A stretch of 64,000 bases of DNA from Rhodovastum sp963709085 (lineage in GTDB: Bacteria; Pseudomonadota; Alphaproteobacteria; Acetobacterales; Acetobacteraceae). The notes below the pieces were generated by a model. It was not told the origin of the DNA. It worked only from the letters and a program-made list of their open reading frames with translations, and ran no database searches. Each line of letters begins with the position of its first letter. Positions within the stretch are counted from its first letter, which is position 1. Below, piece after piece: positions 49,561 to 59,326 of this stretch. Both the position numbers and the translations under genes were made by a program. The stretch covers positions 620,001 through 684,000 of the forward strand of contig CAVPVB010000007.1 in the NCBI GenBank assembly GCA_963709085.1, read 5' to 3'.

Positions 49561-49692
49561 GCAATGCCAGAGCGTTGCCCCGGCCCCACCAAGGGTCAAG
49601 CCCGGTAGAACCCCTTGATGTCTTGAGAAATGGGGTCAAGGGGGCCACCGCCCCCTTGCGGGTCCAGGGCAGAGCCCTGGCCTTGCTTTTCG
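49557..49692. repeat. Dispersed repeat, copy 8 (diverged left arm)
   Basis: The right arm is intact (GGGGGCCACCGCCCCC and CCAGGGCAGAGCCCTGG, then CCTTGC). The left arm is decayed (GCCAGAGCGTTGCCCCGGCC, then AGCCCGGTAGAACCCC). It marks the right side of the second accessory patch, upstream of the pseudokinase gene. Confidence 0.75.
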
Positions 49693-49782
49693 CTTGTCTT
49701 CGCGCCCATACCGCCCCGGCGTTCGGTACTCCGGTAACCCCTGCGGGCCGAAGATGCTGCCGGAGGTATCCGAAGCAACGCC

Positions 49783-51780
49783 ATGGCCGCTCCCCCGACC
49801 CCGGATGATCTGATCGGCGGCATTTATGCCGTCGATGTTGCGCGCCCGTTGCCGGGGGCTGGCGGTGGGTTGCCGGCGTTTGCCGTCACCGATCGGCGCT
49901 CGTCCGGGCATGGCGGGCTGATGGCGGTGCAGTCGCTGCCGGGGGCGCCGCCGCGGGCCATGGCCTTGAACGCGCTGGCCGGCTGGGCGGAGGATGGGCT
50001 GCTGGCGCCGCTCGCCAACGGGCCGGCGCGGGGTGCGCAGGGGGAGGCCGCCTGGTTCGTGGTGTCGGCCGCCCCGCCGGGGCCGTCGCTCGCCGCCACG
50101 CTGCGGCCCTGGAACGAGCACGATCTGCTGGATTGCGTGGTGCGGCCCGCTGCCCTGGCGCTGGAGGCGTTGGAGGCGCGCCGGGTCACTCATCGGGCGA
50201 TCCGCCCGGACAACATGTTCCGCGCCGGTCCCGGTGCGTCGGTGGTGCTGGGGGCGGCCTGGTCGGCCCCGCCGGCGCTGTACCAGCCGACATTGTTCGA
50301 GCCGCCCTATTCCGCCATGTGCCTGCCCGCCGGGCGTGGCAACGGGACGACCGCCGACGATATCTATGCCCTCGGCGTGGTGCTGATCGTGCTTGCGCTC
50401 GGCCGGCTGCCGCTGGAGGGGATGGATGCCACCGCCATCCTGCGGCGTAAGCTGGCGCTCGGCAGCTATACCGCGCTGGTGGGCGATGAGCGTCTGCCGC
50501 CGGTGGTCGGCGACCTGGTGCGCGGCATGCTGGCCGAGGACCCCGAGCATCGCCCGCCGCCGGTGCTGCTGGCCGATCCGGGCACGGCGCGGGCGCGGCG
50601 GGTGGCCGCGCGGCCGATGCGCCGCGCGCAGCGTTCCATCGACCTGGCCAGCGGCCCGGCGTGGGACGTGCGCACGCTGGCGCATGCCATTGCCATCGAT
50701 CCGGATGAGGGCGGGCGGCTGCTGCGCGGCGGCACGGTGGATCGCTGGCTGCGCCGCAGCCTCGGCGATTCGGCGCTGGCGGTGCGGGTGGACGAAATCG
50801 TGCGGCTGCGTCCGGCGGAAGGCGCCACCGACGAGGCGCGCGCCGACGGGCTGCTGACCATGCGCGCGGTGGCGGTATTGGACCCGTTGGCGCCGCTGTG
50901 CTGGCGCGGCGTGGCGCTGTGGCCGGACGGGCTGGGTCCGGCGCTGGCCGCCGCCGAAGCCATGGGGGGACCGGCCGGCAGCCTGCTGACCGAGCGGCTG
51001 TCCGATATGGTGGGCAACGAGGCGGCCGGAACCTGGGCGCCCCTGCGGCCCGAGCGGGCCGACCCGGCCCAGATGCGCTTGGAAGCCCGGAATCGGCGCA
51101 CCACCACGCGTCTGCGCGGCTGGAGCGGCGGGCTGCCGCGGCTGCGTTATGGGCTCAATCCGCTGCTGCCCTGCAGCAGCCCGAAATTCGCCGGCCGCCT
51201 GGTGGCGCGGCTGCAGGACCTGCTGCCCGCGCTGGAAGCGATCGCCGCCCGCCCCGAGGCGCGTCGGGAGCGGCCGATCGACCGCGAAATCGCCGCTTTC
51301 ATCGCCGCCCGGCACGACCAGCGCTTCGAAGGCGAGCTGGACGGATTGGCGGATGTGGCATCGTCCGAGCAGGCGATGCTGTTGCAGTTGCGGGTGCTGG
51401 CCGGATTGCAGCGCCGGATGGAATGCGGCCCGTTGCCGGCGCTGGCCGGCTGGCTGGCCGAACAGGCCGCGCCGGTGCTGGCGGTCTGGCGCAACCGGTC
51501 GCGGCGCGAGGCGCTGGAGCATGCCGTGGCCGAGCTTGCCCGTTCCGGTCAGCTCCTGCCCATGATGGCGCTGCTGGACAACCAGTCCGCCCGCACGGCC
51601 GACGCGCGCGGCTTCCAGGCCGCCGGCGAGGCGGTGCAGCGGATCGATGCGGAACTCGCCGCCCTGGCCGGCGGGGCGCAGGCGCGCAGCGACACGGCGC
51701 GGCGGATCGGCCATGAGGCGGCGCTGGGCGTGGCCATGATGGTGGTGACGGTGGCCGTGGTCGCGATGGCATTGTCATGA
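49783..51780 (+). CDS. Tail-anchored protein with protein-kinase-like (pseudokinase) domain
   Basis: 665 aa. Residues about 10-260 resemble a Ser/Thr kinase fold: the catalytic loop reads THRAIRPDNMF where active kinases have HRDxKxxN, so the catalytic Asp is Ala; no DFG is visible, while the F-helix motif TADDIYALGVVLIVLALG is kept. The middle (270-600) is helical and unrecognised. The last 20 residues (ALGVAMMVVTVAVVAMALS) form a single C-terminal membrane anchor. It overlaps the next membrane-protein gene by ATGA, implying a functional pair. A scaffold or sensor role is inference. Confidence 0.72.
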   Translation: MAAPPTPDDLIGGIYAVDVARPLPGAGGGLPAFAVTDRRSSGHGGLMAVQSLPGAPPRAMALNALAGWAEDGLLAPLANGPARGAQGEAAWFVVSAAPPGPSLAATLRPWNEHDLLDCVVRPAALALEALEARRVTHRAIRPDNMFRAGPGASVVLGAAWSAPPALYQPTLFEPPYSAMCLPAGRGNGTTADDIYALGVVLIVLALGRLPLEGMDATAILRRKLALGSYTALVGDERLPPVVGDLVRGMLAEDPEHRPPPVLLADPGTARARRVAARPMRRAQRSIDLASGPAWDVRTLAHAIAIDPDEGGRLLRGGTVDRWLRRSLGDSALAVRVDEIVRLRPAEGATDEARADGLLTMRAVAVLDPLAPLCWRGVALWPDGLGPALAAAEAMGGPAGSLLTERLSDMVGNEAAGTWAPLRPERADPAQMRLEARNRRTTTRLRGWSGGLPRLRYGLNPLLPCSSPKFAGRLVARLQDLLPALEAIAARPEARRERPIDREIAAFIAARHDQRFEGELDGLADVASSEQAMLLQLRVLAGLQRRMECGPLPALAGWLAEQAAPVLAVWRNRSRREALEHAVAELARSGQLLPMMALLDNQSARTADARGFQAAGEAVQRIDAELAALAGGAQARSDTARRIGHEAALGVAMMVVTVAVVAMALS

Positions 51781-52238
51781 GTGGCGAGGCGGCGGAGCGC
51801 GCCCCCCGCGGGCCGGGCACGGCGGTATGGCTGCAGGGGCTCGCCTGCGGGGCGGTGGTGACCCTGGCGACGCCCAGCGCCGTGCTTGGCGGGCTGCTGC
51901 TGGCGCCCGGCGTCGGGGCGTTGCTGCTGGATCGCGAGCCGGGGCGCCCGGCGGCACGGGTGGCGTTGCTGTGCGGCGCGGCGATGGCGGCGGCGCCGGT
52001 GGCGGCGTTGTGGCAGGCCGGTCTGGGGGTGGGTGCGGCGGTGACGGCCGCCTCGGACATGACGGTGCTGGCCGGGTGCTGGGCGGCGCAAGGCGCGGGC
52101 TGGCTGCTGGCGCAAGTGGCCCCGGTGCTGCTGCGCCTGATCCTGGACGCCCACGCCCGCACGACCATGGCACGGCTGCGGGCGGAGCGGGCCCGCTACG
52201 AGGCGGACTGGGGCATCCCGCCGGCCGAGGGCGGCTGA
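51777..52238 (+). CDS. Integral membrane protein paired with the pseudokinase
   Basis: 153 aa with three to four hydrophobic segments (GLACGAVVTLATPSAVLGGL, VALLCGAAMAAAPVAALWQA, AAQGAGWLLAQVAPVLLRLI) and a basic cytosolic tail (ARTTMARLRAERARYEADW). The start overlaps the pseudokinase stop (ATGA), so translation is coupled. No known family recognised. Confidence 0.72.
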   Translation: MSGEAAERAPRGPGTAVWLQGLACGAVVTLATPSAVLGGLLLAPGVGALLLDREPGRPAARVALLCGAAMAAAPVAALWQAGLGVGAAVTAASDMTVLAGCWAAQGAGWLLAQVAPVLLRLILDAHARTTMARLRAERARYEADWGIPPAEGG

Positions 52239-52998
52239 GAAAAATTGTGGCTCGGCGTTTGGCTTTTCGGGGCGTTGCGGTGCTGTTCCGCGCCACGCCG
52301 CGTGCCGTCGCGTCTCGTTGACGCGGGACGGCAGGGGCAATGCGTCACGCAACGCCTTCGGTAACTGCTTTGCGCTCATTGTCGTCATCCAGACACCCCG
52401 GTCATCGCCTCCGAAACGGATTCTGTCTGGCGCGGGCCGGATAGCGGGAGCAGGTGGATTCCGGCAACTCGTTGCCACGCACTACATGCCGGTTTGGACT
52501 AACAATAAATCTCATAAATATGGCCATTAACGGCCGCATTTTGGCGGGTGGAAGCCAATACCGCCACCAAACATCGCGTTGCGCCTCTAACTGATTTTTC
52601 TCTCGAACCGGTTTGCGACGGCAGAAACATAGTTCTTAGCTTACCACCCTGTCGCGGTGGCTCACCAGATGGACCAGCAGGTCGAAGACTGCGGCTCGAC
52701 ATGCGCGGGATTGCCGGCCCGGCGCGGTTCCTGCCGGCGAAGGTCGATCACGCAGTCGGCCAGGATCGGGCGTATCGGCGTTCCCGTCTGTGACCGGATG
52801 GGTTTGCCATGCCTCGCGCGTCTCGGCCGGCAGGGGAAGCGAGCGATGCGGCGAGCCGGTTCTCGTGCTGACGCCTCGCAGGCGCAGTCGGGCGGGAAAA
52901 ATCTTCCGCATCTTGACGGATCATTGACACGATTGGCTCTCAATGGAGATCAAATCCCGCGCTCCGATCCGGAAACGCGATGACTGAGAGGTGCGCTC
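52239..52998. other. Intergenic gap of 760 bp without a recognisable gene
   Basis: Short open frames on both strands have no ribosome site, family motif or stable composition. A less GC-rich stretch around 52490-52650 may contain promoter sequence. The last 60 bp hold TTGACG/TTGACA-like boxes (52913, 52925) suited to the chemoreceptor promoter. Possibly a decayed gene on the minus strand around 52660-52910; nothing assignable. Confidence 0.5.
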
Positions 52999-54495
52999 AT
53001 GTTCAAGTTCCCGGCACTCTTCGGCGAAGACCGCGACGCCGCCAATGAGCGGCGGGCGCTAAATGCCTCGCAGGCCATGATCGAGTTCACCCCCGAAGGC
53101 CGCATCCTGCTCGCCAACAAGCTGTTCCTGGATGCCATGGGCTACACGCTGGCCGAGGTCCAGGGCCAGCATCACAGCATGCTTGTCGCCCCCGCCTATC
53201 GCGACAGCCCCGAATATGCGCGGTTCTGGGAGGCGTTGCGGCGTGGCGAATACCAGGCAGCCGCCTTCAAGCGCTTCGGCAAAAACGGCCGCGAGGTTTG
53301 GTTGCAGGCCTCGTACAACCCGGTGCGGCGCGGCAGCGGCGCGCCGTACAAGGTGCTGAAGGTGGCCACCGATATCACCGCTGCCCGACTGCAGGCGGCC
53401 GATCACGAGGGGCAGATCGCCGCCATCAGCAAGTCGCAAGCGGTCATCGCCTTCACAATGGACGGCACGGTGACCGATGCCAACGCGAATTTCCTGACCG
53501 CACTGGGCTACACGATGGAGGAGATCCGCGGCCGTCACCACAGCATGTTCGTCGATTCCGCCGAGCGCGGCAGCGACGATTACCGCCTGTTCTGGGAACG
53601 CCTGCGCCGCGGTGAGTACCAGGCCGCCGAATTCCGGCGCATTGGTAAGGGTGGCCGCGATGTGTGGATCCAGGCCTCGTACAACCCGATCCTCGATCCC
53701 GACGGCCGGCCGTTCAAGGTGGTCAAATATGCCACCGACATCACGCGGCAGGTGCTGGACCGACTGAACCGCGCCAAAGTGGCGCGCGAGGTCGATGCCG
53801 GGCTCGGCCGCATCTCCGGCGCCATCTCCACCGCCACGGAACAGGCGGCAGGCGCGGCAAGTGCGTCGGCGCAGACCACGGTCAATGTCCAGGCCGTAGC
53901 CGCCGGCACCGAGCAACTCGTCGCCTCGGTCGCCGAGATCGCCCATCGCGTCACCGAGGCGTCCCGCGTCTCCGCCGATGCCGTTGCAGAAGCGGGACGG
54001 ACTCGCGAAATCGTTGCTGCCTTGAGCGAATTGGCCCGGTGCATCGGCGAGGTGGTGCAGTTGATCTCCTCGATTGCCGGGCAGACCAACTTGCTGGCGC
54101 TGAACGCCACCATCGAGGCGGCCCGCGCCGGCGAGGCCGGACGCGGTTTCGCCGTGGTGGCCGGCGAGGTGAAGAGCCTGGCTGCCCAGACCGCGAAGGC
54201 CACCGGCGATATCGCCCGCCACATCACCCAGTCGCAGGGCGCGACCGAACAGGCGGTGAGCGCGATCGGCGCCATCACCACGACGATCTCGCGCATCAAC
54301 GAGATCTCCGGCGCGATCGCCGCCGCGGTGGAGGAACAGAACGCGGTGGCGCGCGACATCGCCAGCAACATGGCCACGGCTGCGGCGGCGGTGGGCAGCA
54401 TCAGTCGCAATATGACGGAGATCGCCGGCGCGACCCGGGCAGCCGAAGAGTTGGCGCACGAGGTTAAGACCGCCTCACAGGCGCTGGCCGCCTGA
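52999..54495 (+). CDS. Soluble methyl-accepting chemotaxis protein with two PAS domains
   Basis: 498 aa, no membrane segments. Two tandem PAS domains, about residues 15-135 and 145-255, are near-duplicates (GQHHSMLVAPAYRDS / GRHHSMFVDSAERGS; WLQASYNPV / WIQASYNPI). The signalling hairpin QTNLLALNATIEAARAGEAG (near 365) and methylation helices follow. Aer-like/cytosolic receptors of this layout sense redox or small ligands, often via flavin or haem. AGAGG ribosome site. No che genes nearby. Confidence 0.93.
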   Translation: MFKFPALFGEDRDAANERRALNASQAMIEFTPEGRILLANKLFLDAMGYTLAEVQGQHHSMLVAPAYRDSPEYARFWEALRRGEYQAAAFKRFGKNGREVWLQASYNPVRRGSGAPYKVLKVATDITAARLQAADHEGQIAAISKSQAVIAFTMDGTVTDANANFLTALGYTMEEIRGRHHSMFVDSAERGSDDYRLFWERLRRGEYQAAEFRRIGKGGRDVWIQASYNPILDPDGRPFKVVKYATDITRQVLDRLNRAKVAREVDAGLGRISGAISTATEQAAGAASASAQTTVNVQAVAAGTEQLVASVAEIAHRVTEASRVSADAVAEAGRTREIVAALSELARCIGEVVQLISSIAGQTNLLALNATIEAARAGEAGRGFAVVAGEVKSLAAQTAKATGDIARHITQSQGATEQAVSAIGAITTTISRINEISGAIAAAVEEQNAVARDIASNMATAAAAVGSISRNMTEIAGATRAAEELAHEVKTASQALAA

Positions 54496-54943
54496 CGGGG
54501 CGGTAGGGCAGCGCCGCCGACCAGCGGCGGACGGGATCAGCTATGGGTCGCGCCCGCCGTTGCATCCAGGACCAAAAAAACATATCAAGAGTATCGCAGT
54601 GCAGCGGCTCTATGGTGAAAGTTTGTGCCGTAGATAGTCCAATTCCTTCAAAGAACAATGCTGATTATTTATTTTATTCCCAATCAGTATGGCAATGGCC
54701 ACCATCCGTAACGGCCATCATAACACGACTTCTAGTTTGTGATGTGCGTCAAGAGTTTGCAACTGGTCGGCAGTTGCCGAAACCTTTGCCCGACAACGGC
54801 ATCCGCTGCGCCACGTCGAGCGCCCGGAAGCTGCCATTCCGCTGTCGGCCAGGATCGGACCTCCCACCGGCAGCAGTGTCAGGTTTGAGAGGAGTTGACA
54901 GCGATCATCCAATCTCCGCCGGCACCCGCCCGCAACAGCTCCC
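54496..54943. other. Intergenic gap of 448 bp, partly AT-rich
   Basis: Between the chemoreceptor and the interrupted hydrolase. The first 40 bp contain a GC hairpin-like GCCGCC/GGCGGC region that could terminate the receptor transcript. 54570-54760 is clearly AT-richer than the neighbourhood, without a coding frame of convincing composition. Confidence 0.45.
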
Positions 54944-55493
54944 CTACCGTCCCCGCGCGAGAAAATGCAGAATGTGCCACGTGAACGCGTCGGGGTCCTG
55001 AAGGAACGCGAAGTGGCTCGTGTTCGGCAGGATCAGCAGCCCGGCGCCCGGAATGGTGGCGGCGATCTGTTCGGTGTGCGGGCGTTTGATTGCCTCGTCG
55101 TGGTCGCCGTCCACGATTTCGACCGGCGTTCGGATGGCGCGAAGCTGGGGGGCGGTCCAGTTTGGCTGGGTTTCCCACATGCGGCCGATGGCATCGACGA
55201 AGGCGGTGTATTCGCCAGGGGTGGTGGAAAGTTTCGCGTATTCGTGGCCGGCGCGCTCGATGAAGGCGGCGAAGATGGGGTTCTTTTCCACCTCGGGCAC
55301 GACGCCGGAGGGGTCGGTGTTGGCGGCGAAGGCGAATGCTTTCGACACCCGGTCGGGATGGCGGATGGCCAGGTCGAGCGCCAGAATGCCGCCGTCGCTC
55401 CAGCCGACCACGGCCGCTTTTTTGATGTTCAGGTAATCGAGCAGCCCGACCACGTCGTCGGCCATCAGGTCGTAGCCGAACGGGCGGTTGTCG

Positions 55494-57236
55494 GACAATG
55501 ATCAAAAACTGGTGGCAATCAGGCTGGGGCGGGGGCGGCTCGGCGGCGGATGAGGTCGGGAAGGCGGGCGACGGTGTTGGCGGCGATGCCGAGACGATCG
55601 CCGAGGTAGGCCCAGAACGAGATGGCGTTCTTCTGGCAGGTCTTTTTCAGCGAGAGAAAGCTGTCCCGGCATCGTCGGCCGTCCTCGCTACGGGTGCCGC
55701 CGCTGATTTTTCGTAAGGTGACCGGATCGCGGATTTCCTGTTCGGAGATGTTGGTGTTGAGCGGAACCTCGGGCCGATCGAGCGCGACCAGCAATTCGGC
55801 TTTCCGTTCGTTGAGCCGGGCCAGCGCCTCGTCGAGATCGGCAAAGCCGGTGGTGCGGCCGAAAACGCGATCGAACCGGGCTCTGAGCGATGCCCTGGCC
55901 TGGGCCGATGGGCTGGCTCGGTAAAGCTTGAGGTCGTGATACAGCCACCAGATCAGCAGGCGCACCAGGCCAACGGCGGCGCGCTGCGCATCGGTCACCG
56001 TGATCAGGCGGTTGATCAGGCGCTCGGCGTGGATCCAGCACAGCGCGTGCAGGAAGACGTTGAACTGACCGGCGCCGTCGCTGACGATCACCGCATCCTT
56101 GAGCAGGCCATGATGGTCGAGGCTGCCAGCGACCGCGGCCTCGCTGGCCAGACGCACCGCTTTGGCGGCGGTGATGCCGATCGCGATCAGCTGGTCGGTC
56201 CAGGCATCCTCGTCGGCAAAGACCTGGCCTTCCTGGGTCATCAGCAGGTCGATCAGGGCCGGTGACGCATCCTGCTCGTGCAGGTAGATCAGAGCGGCGG
56301 CGTTGATGACGTAATCCTTGAACGCGCCACGCAGGGTCATCAGGAACATCAGCCGGCTCTTGTGGCCGACGGTATCGAAACTGGTGAAGCGGTCGTCACC
56401 GATCTGGGTGATGATGCCGTTGCCGCCCAGGTGGCGCGCCGTGGTGTCGTCCACCGAAAGCCACCGCGCCGTCTCCAGGCCGGCTTGCTTGACCGCCGCC
56501 TTTTCCGCATGGAAGTCGTCGTGGCCTTTGGTCAGCAGGTTGGAAATCTGCCCGGCGGAAATCAGCATGCCGAAATCGCCCAGTTGCTGCTTCAGAAGAG
56601 GCATCGTCACCCGGCACTGATAGTGCTGGCTCAACAGGTAGCGCAGCAGATTGGCCCCGAAGTGCCCGTTCACCGCCTCGGGCAGCGGCGCCACCACGAT
56701 CTTCCCCTCCGCCGTCAGGTAGAACGGGCGCCAGTAGCGTGTCACCCGGACTTCGATGACCAGGTCCTGAACCGTGTACGGCTTGTATCCCTTGAACCGC
56801 CAGCCAGGCTCGGGTGTGAATGGCACCACAACGTCGTCATCGACGATCAGGCGCGCGTTCTTGGGCTGACCTGGCTTCCGCCGTGGCCGCCGGCGCAGCT
56901 TCCTGCTGGTGCCGTCGCCCGGGACCACTCCCGCCCCCGGATCGGTGCCCTTCTCCATCCCGCTCGGCTTGATCTGCGGCCGCCCCTTCAAACCCTTGAG
57001 CCGGGCGATCTCTTCAGCCTGCGCCGCCACCGCCGCTTCAAGCCTGGCATTGGCCTCCCAAAGCCCAATCACCAGCCTCCGCAACTCGTCGGCGGAACAG
57101 GCGGCCAGATCGGGAAAGCGCGGCGCGGTTGCCATGCCCGCAGGGAATCCCAAACCCGCGACAATTGGAATCCCACCAAGCCAACTTTCTTCGTTTGGCT
57201 CCCGACCAGCCTTGCCACCGGTTTTTGATCATTGTC
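55494..57236 (-). mobile_element. IS66-like insertion sequence, 1743 bp
   Basis: Terminal inverted repeats start GACAATGATCAAAAAC and match over 25 bp with one mismatch (55494-55518 and 57212-57236). Exact 8-bp target duplication GGTTGTCG at 55486-55493 and 57237-57244; 8 bp is typical of the IS66 family. It carries a single transposase gene and no tnpA/tnpB accessory frames. The intact ends and duplication indicate a recent insertion. Confidence 0.93.
55519..57153 (-). CDS. IS66-like DDE transposase
   Basis: 544 aa (or from the ATG 6 codons later). N-terminal leucine-rich helix (LWEANARLEAAVAAQAEEIA), basic region SRKLRRRPRRKPGQPKNAR, and catalytic domain with Asp in RWLSVDDTTARHL, Asp in AVIVSDGAGQFN, the CWIHAERLINRL segment and Glu in NTNISEQEIRDP, parallel to the IS66 TnpC core (NN.AE..IRP). 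Full length with no disruption, so probably active. The stop abuts the left terminal repeat. Confidence 0.9.
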   Translation of the reverse strand: MGFPAGMATAPRFPDLAACSADELRRLVIGLWEANARLEAAVAAQAEEIARLKGLKGRPQIKPSGMEKGTDPGAGVVPGDGTSRKLRRRPRRKPGQPKNARLIVDDDVVVPFTPEPGWRFKGYKPYTVQDLVIEVRVTRYWRPFYLTAEGKIVVAPLPEAVNGHFGANLLRYLLSQHYQCRVTMPLLKQQLGDFGMLISAGQISNLLTKGHDDFHAEKAAVKQAGLETARWLSVDDTTARHLGGNGIITQIGDDRFTSFDTVGHKSRLMFLMTLRGAFKDYVINAAALIYLHEQDASPALIDLLMTQEGQVFADEDAWTDQLIAIGITAAKAVRLASEAAVAGSLDHHGLLKDAVIVSDGAGQFNVFLHALCWIHAERLINRLITVTDAQRAAVGLVRLLIWWLYHDLKLYRASPSAQARASLRARFDRVFGRTTGFADLDEALARLNERKAELLVALDRPEVPLNTNISEQEIRDPVTLRKISGGTRSEDGRRCRDSFLSLKKTCQKNAISFWAYLGDRLGIAANTVARLPDLIRRRAAPAPA

Positions 57237-57603
57237 GGTTGTCGCGGGTGCTGCGGCCGTGGCCGCGGCTGTCCATGACGATCACCTGGTAGTGCTGGGC
57301 CACCGCCGGCACCTGCAGGCCCCAGTAATCGGCGTTGGCCAGTCCGCCGTGCAGAAAAACCACCGGCTCGCCCTGGCCGAACACGGCGTACCATAATTTG
57401 ATGCCGTTCACCGGCGCGGTGCCGCTGCGATCGGTTTGCGGCAGGGTGGGGGTGGGCGGCAATTCCTGCCAGCGCGGCGGCTGCGCCCAGGCGCTGCCCG
57501 CCAGCAGCAAAGTCACCCCGAATACAGCCAAACGACGAGAGATCATGGATATACCCGCCTCGTTCGTATGCGTACCACGCTACCGAGGCGGGCATCCGGG
57601 ATC

Positions 57604-57668
57604 AAGGAATGGGTTCTAAGGGCTTCGCCCTTAGCGGGGTCCAGGGGCAGAGCCCCTGGCCTTACTTG
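57604..57668. repeat. Dispersed repeat, copy 9 (right arm only)
   Basis: ATGGGTTCTAAGGGC followed by TTCGCCCTTAGCGGGG and CCAGGGGCAGAGCCCCTGGCC. No left arm is present. It lies between the 5' end of the interrupted hydrolase and the 3' end of the TrpB2 gene, 6 bp from the TrpB2 stop. Confidence 0.85.
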
Positions 57669-57674
57669 CTTAAC

Positions 57675-59039
57675 TTACGCCGGAACCCGAGGCAGTTCCG
57701 CCAATGCCGCCTGCAGCGCGTCATTGTCGTAGCCGCGGTCTTCCAGCTTGCCGGCGAAGTAATCGATATACGCCTGCATGTCGAAATGGCCGTGACCGGA
57801 CAGGTTGAACACGATCGTCCGGGCGATGCCTTCTTCCTTGCAGCGCAGGGCCTCGTCCACCACCGCGCGGATGGCGTGGTTGGCTTCCGGCGCCGGCAGG
57901 ATGCCTTCCGTGCGGGAGAACTGCACGCCGGCATCGAAGCAGGGGGTCTGGTTGAAGGCGCGCGATTCGATCAGGCCGAGTTCCTGCACCAGGCTCACCA
58001 GCGGCGCCATGCCGTGGTAGCGCAGGCCGCCGGCATGGAAGCCCGGCGGGACGAAAGCCGAGCCCAGCGTGTGCATGCGCACCAGCGGCGTCAGATGGCC
58101 GGTGTCGCCGAAATCATAGGCGAACTGGCCGCGCGTGAGCGTCGGGCAGGCGGCGGGCTCGCAGGCAATCGCCCGCACCCGGCGGCCGCCGCGCAACTGC
58201 TCGCCGAGGAAGGGGAATACCAGACCGGCGAAATTGGAGCCGCCGCCGGTGCAGCCGATGACGATGTCCGGGTAGTCGTCGGCCATGGCGAATTGTTCGA
58301 TCGCCTCCTGGCCGATCACCGTCTGGTGCAGCAGCACGTGGTTCAGAACGGAGCCGAGCGCGTAGTTGGTGTCGGCGTTCTGGGCCGCGACCTCGACCGC
58401 CTCGCTGATGGCGATGCCGAGGCTGCCGGAGGTGTCGGGATGCTCGGCGAGCACGCGGCGTCCGGCTTCGGTTTCGACGCTGGGGCTGGCGACGCAGGTG
58501 GCACCCCAGGTTTCCATCAGCGCCTTGCGGTAGGGCTTCTGGTTGAAGCTCGCCTTCACCATGAAGACCCGCACTTCCAGCCCGAACAGCGCACCGGCAT
58601 AGGCGAGCGAGGAGCCCCACTGGCCGGCGCCGGTTTCGGTGGTCAGGCGGGTGATGCCGGCCTCGCGGTTGTAGAAGGCCTGCGCCACCGCGGTGTTCAG
58701 CTTGTGGCTGCCGGCGGCGCTGACGCCTTCATACTTGTAATAGATGCGGGCGGGGGTATCGAGCGCCGCTTCCAGCCGGCGGGCGCGGAACAGCGGCGAC
58801 GGGCGCCACTGGCGGTAGATCTCGCGTACCGGCTCGGGGATGGCGATGCGGCGTTCGGTGGTGACTTCCTGCAGGATCAACTCGGTTGGGAATATCGGCG
58901 CCAGGTCGGCCGGGCCGATCGGCTGCAGGGTGCCGGGATGCAGCGCCGGGTCGGGCGGGCGCGGCAGATCGGCCACAATGTTGTACCAGTCCTTTGGGAT
59001 TCTGGTTTCGTCGAGCAGGTATTTGACAGTCGCGCTCAT
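57675..59039 (-). CDS. TrpB-like PLP enzyme (tryptophan synthase beta type 2)
   Basis: 454 aa, the longer TrpB2 subgroup with its own N-terminal extension (KYLLDETRIPKDWYNIVADL). PLP lysine in AGSHKLNTAVAQAF (about residue 113), phosphate-binding GCTGGGSNFAGL. TrpB2 condenses indole or O-phosphoserine with serine, usually without TrpA. No trpA is nearby, so salvage of indole is the likely role. Start 59039 fits the family N-terminus; the upstream extension is rejected. Confidence 0.93.
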   Translation of the reverse strand: MSATVKYLLDETRIPKDWYNIVADLPRPPDPALHPGTLQPIGPADLAPIFPTELILQEVTTERRIAIPEPVREIYRQWRPSPLFRARRLEAALDTPARIYYKYEGVSAAGSHKLNTAVAQAFYNREAGITRLTTETGAGQWGSSLAYAGALFGLEVRVFMVKASFNQKPYRKALMETWGATCVASPSVETEAGRRVLAEHPDTSGSLGIAISEAVEVAAQNADTNYALGSVLNHVLLHQTVIGQEAIEQFAMADDYPDIVIGCTGGGSNFAGLVFPFLGEQLRGGRRVRAIACEPAACPTLTRGQFAYDFGDTGHLTPLVRMHTLGSAFVPPGFHAGGLRYHGMAPLVSLVQELGLIESRAFNQTPCFDAGVQFSRTEGILPAPEANHAIRAVVDEALRCKEEGIARTIVFNLSGHGHFDMQAYIDYFAGKLEDRGYDNDALQAALAELPRVPA

Positions 59040-59326
59040 GAGCGGCGTCCTCACGTTTCTGTGCGAGGGATGCTTAGCGCATGGCGATCCACAAGTGAAA
59101 CACGGGTGAAACACATGGGCGGTGGTGGGCCGTCGAGGCCGGCGTGATCGGCTGGCCGGGCCGCACGGATTGATCTATGTGTCGATCGGGCGAAACATTG
59201 TCGGGCGCTGCGACGACCAAGCGGCGGCCGAGCGGACCCTGAGCACCTTCCCTGCCATGAGGGGAGGGGGCTTTGCTTTGCTGTCACAGGCCGCCCATGG
59301 CGCGGCGCGAACGGGGAGTGCGACGG

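Larger units (their letters stand above)
54944..57546 (-). pseudogene. Secreted alpha/beta hydrolase interrupted by an IS element
   Basis: N-terminal part 57546-57237: signal peptide RLAVFGVTLLLAGSAWAQ, lipase-type PVVFLHGGLANADYWG and MDSRGHGRSTRDNR. The C-terminal part resumes at 55485: PFGYDLMADDVVGLLDYLNI, nucleophile VVGWSDGG, acid VDGDHDE and His NTSHFAF, to the stop at 54944. Removing 55494-57236 plus one copy of the 8-bp duplication restores a continuous frame (RDNR-PFGY) of about 288 aa with a complete Ser-Asp-His triad. The gene is inactive as it stands; the C-terminal ORF from an IS-edge ATG would lack the oxyanion loop. Confidence 0.9.

Noticed and set aside
52636..52943. Small minus-strand frames in the 52.2-53.0 kb gap
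   Set aside because: Pro/Arg-rich translations, no ribosome sites, three overlapping frames of similar length; no evidence for a real gene.
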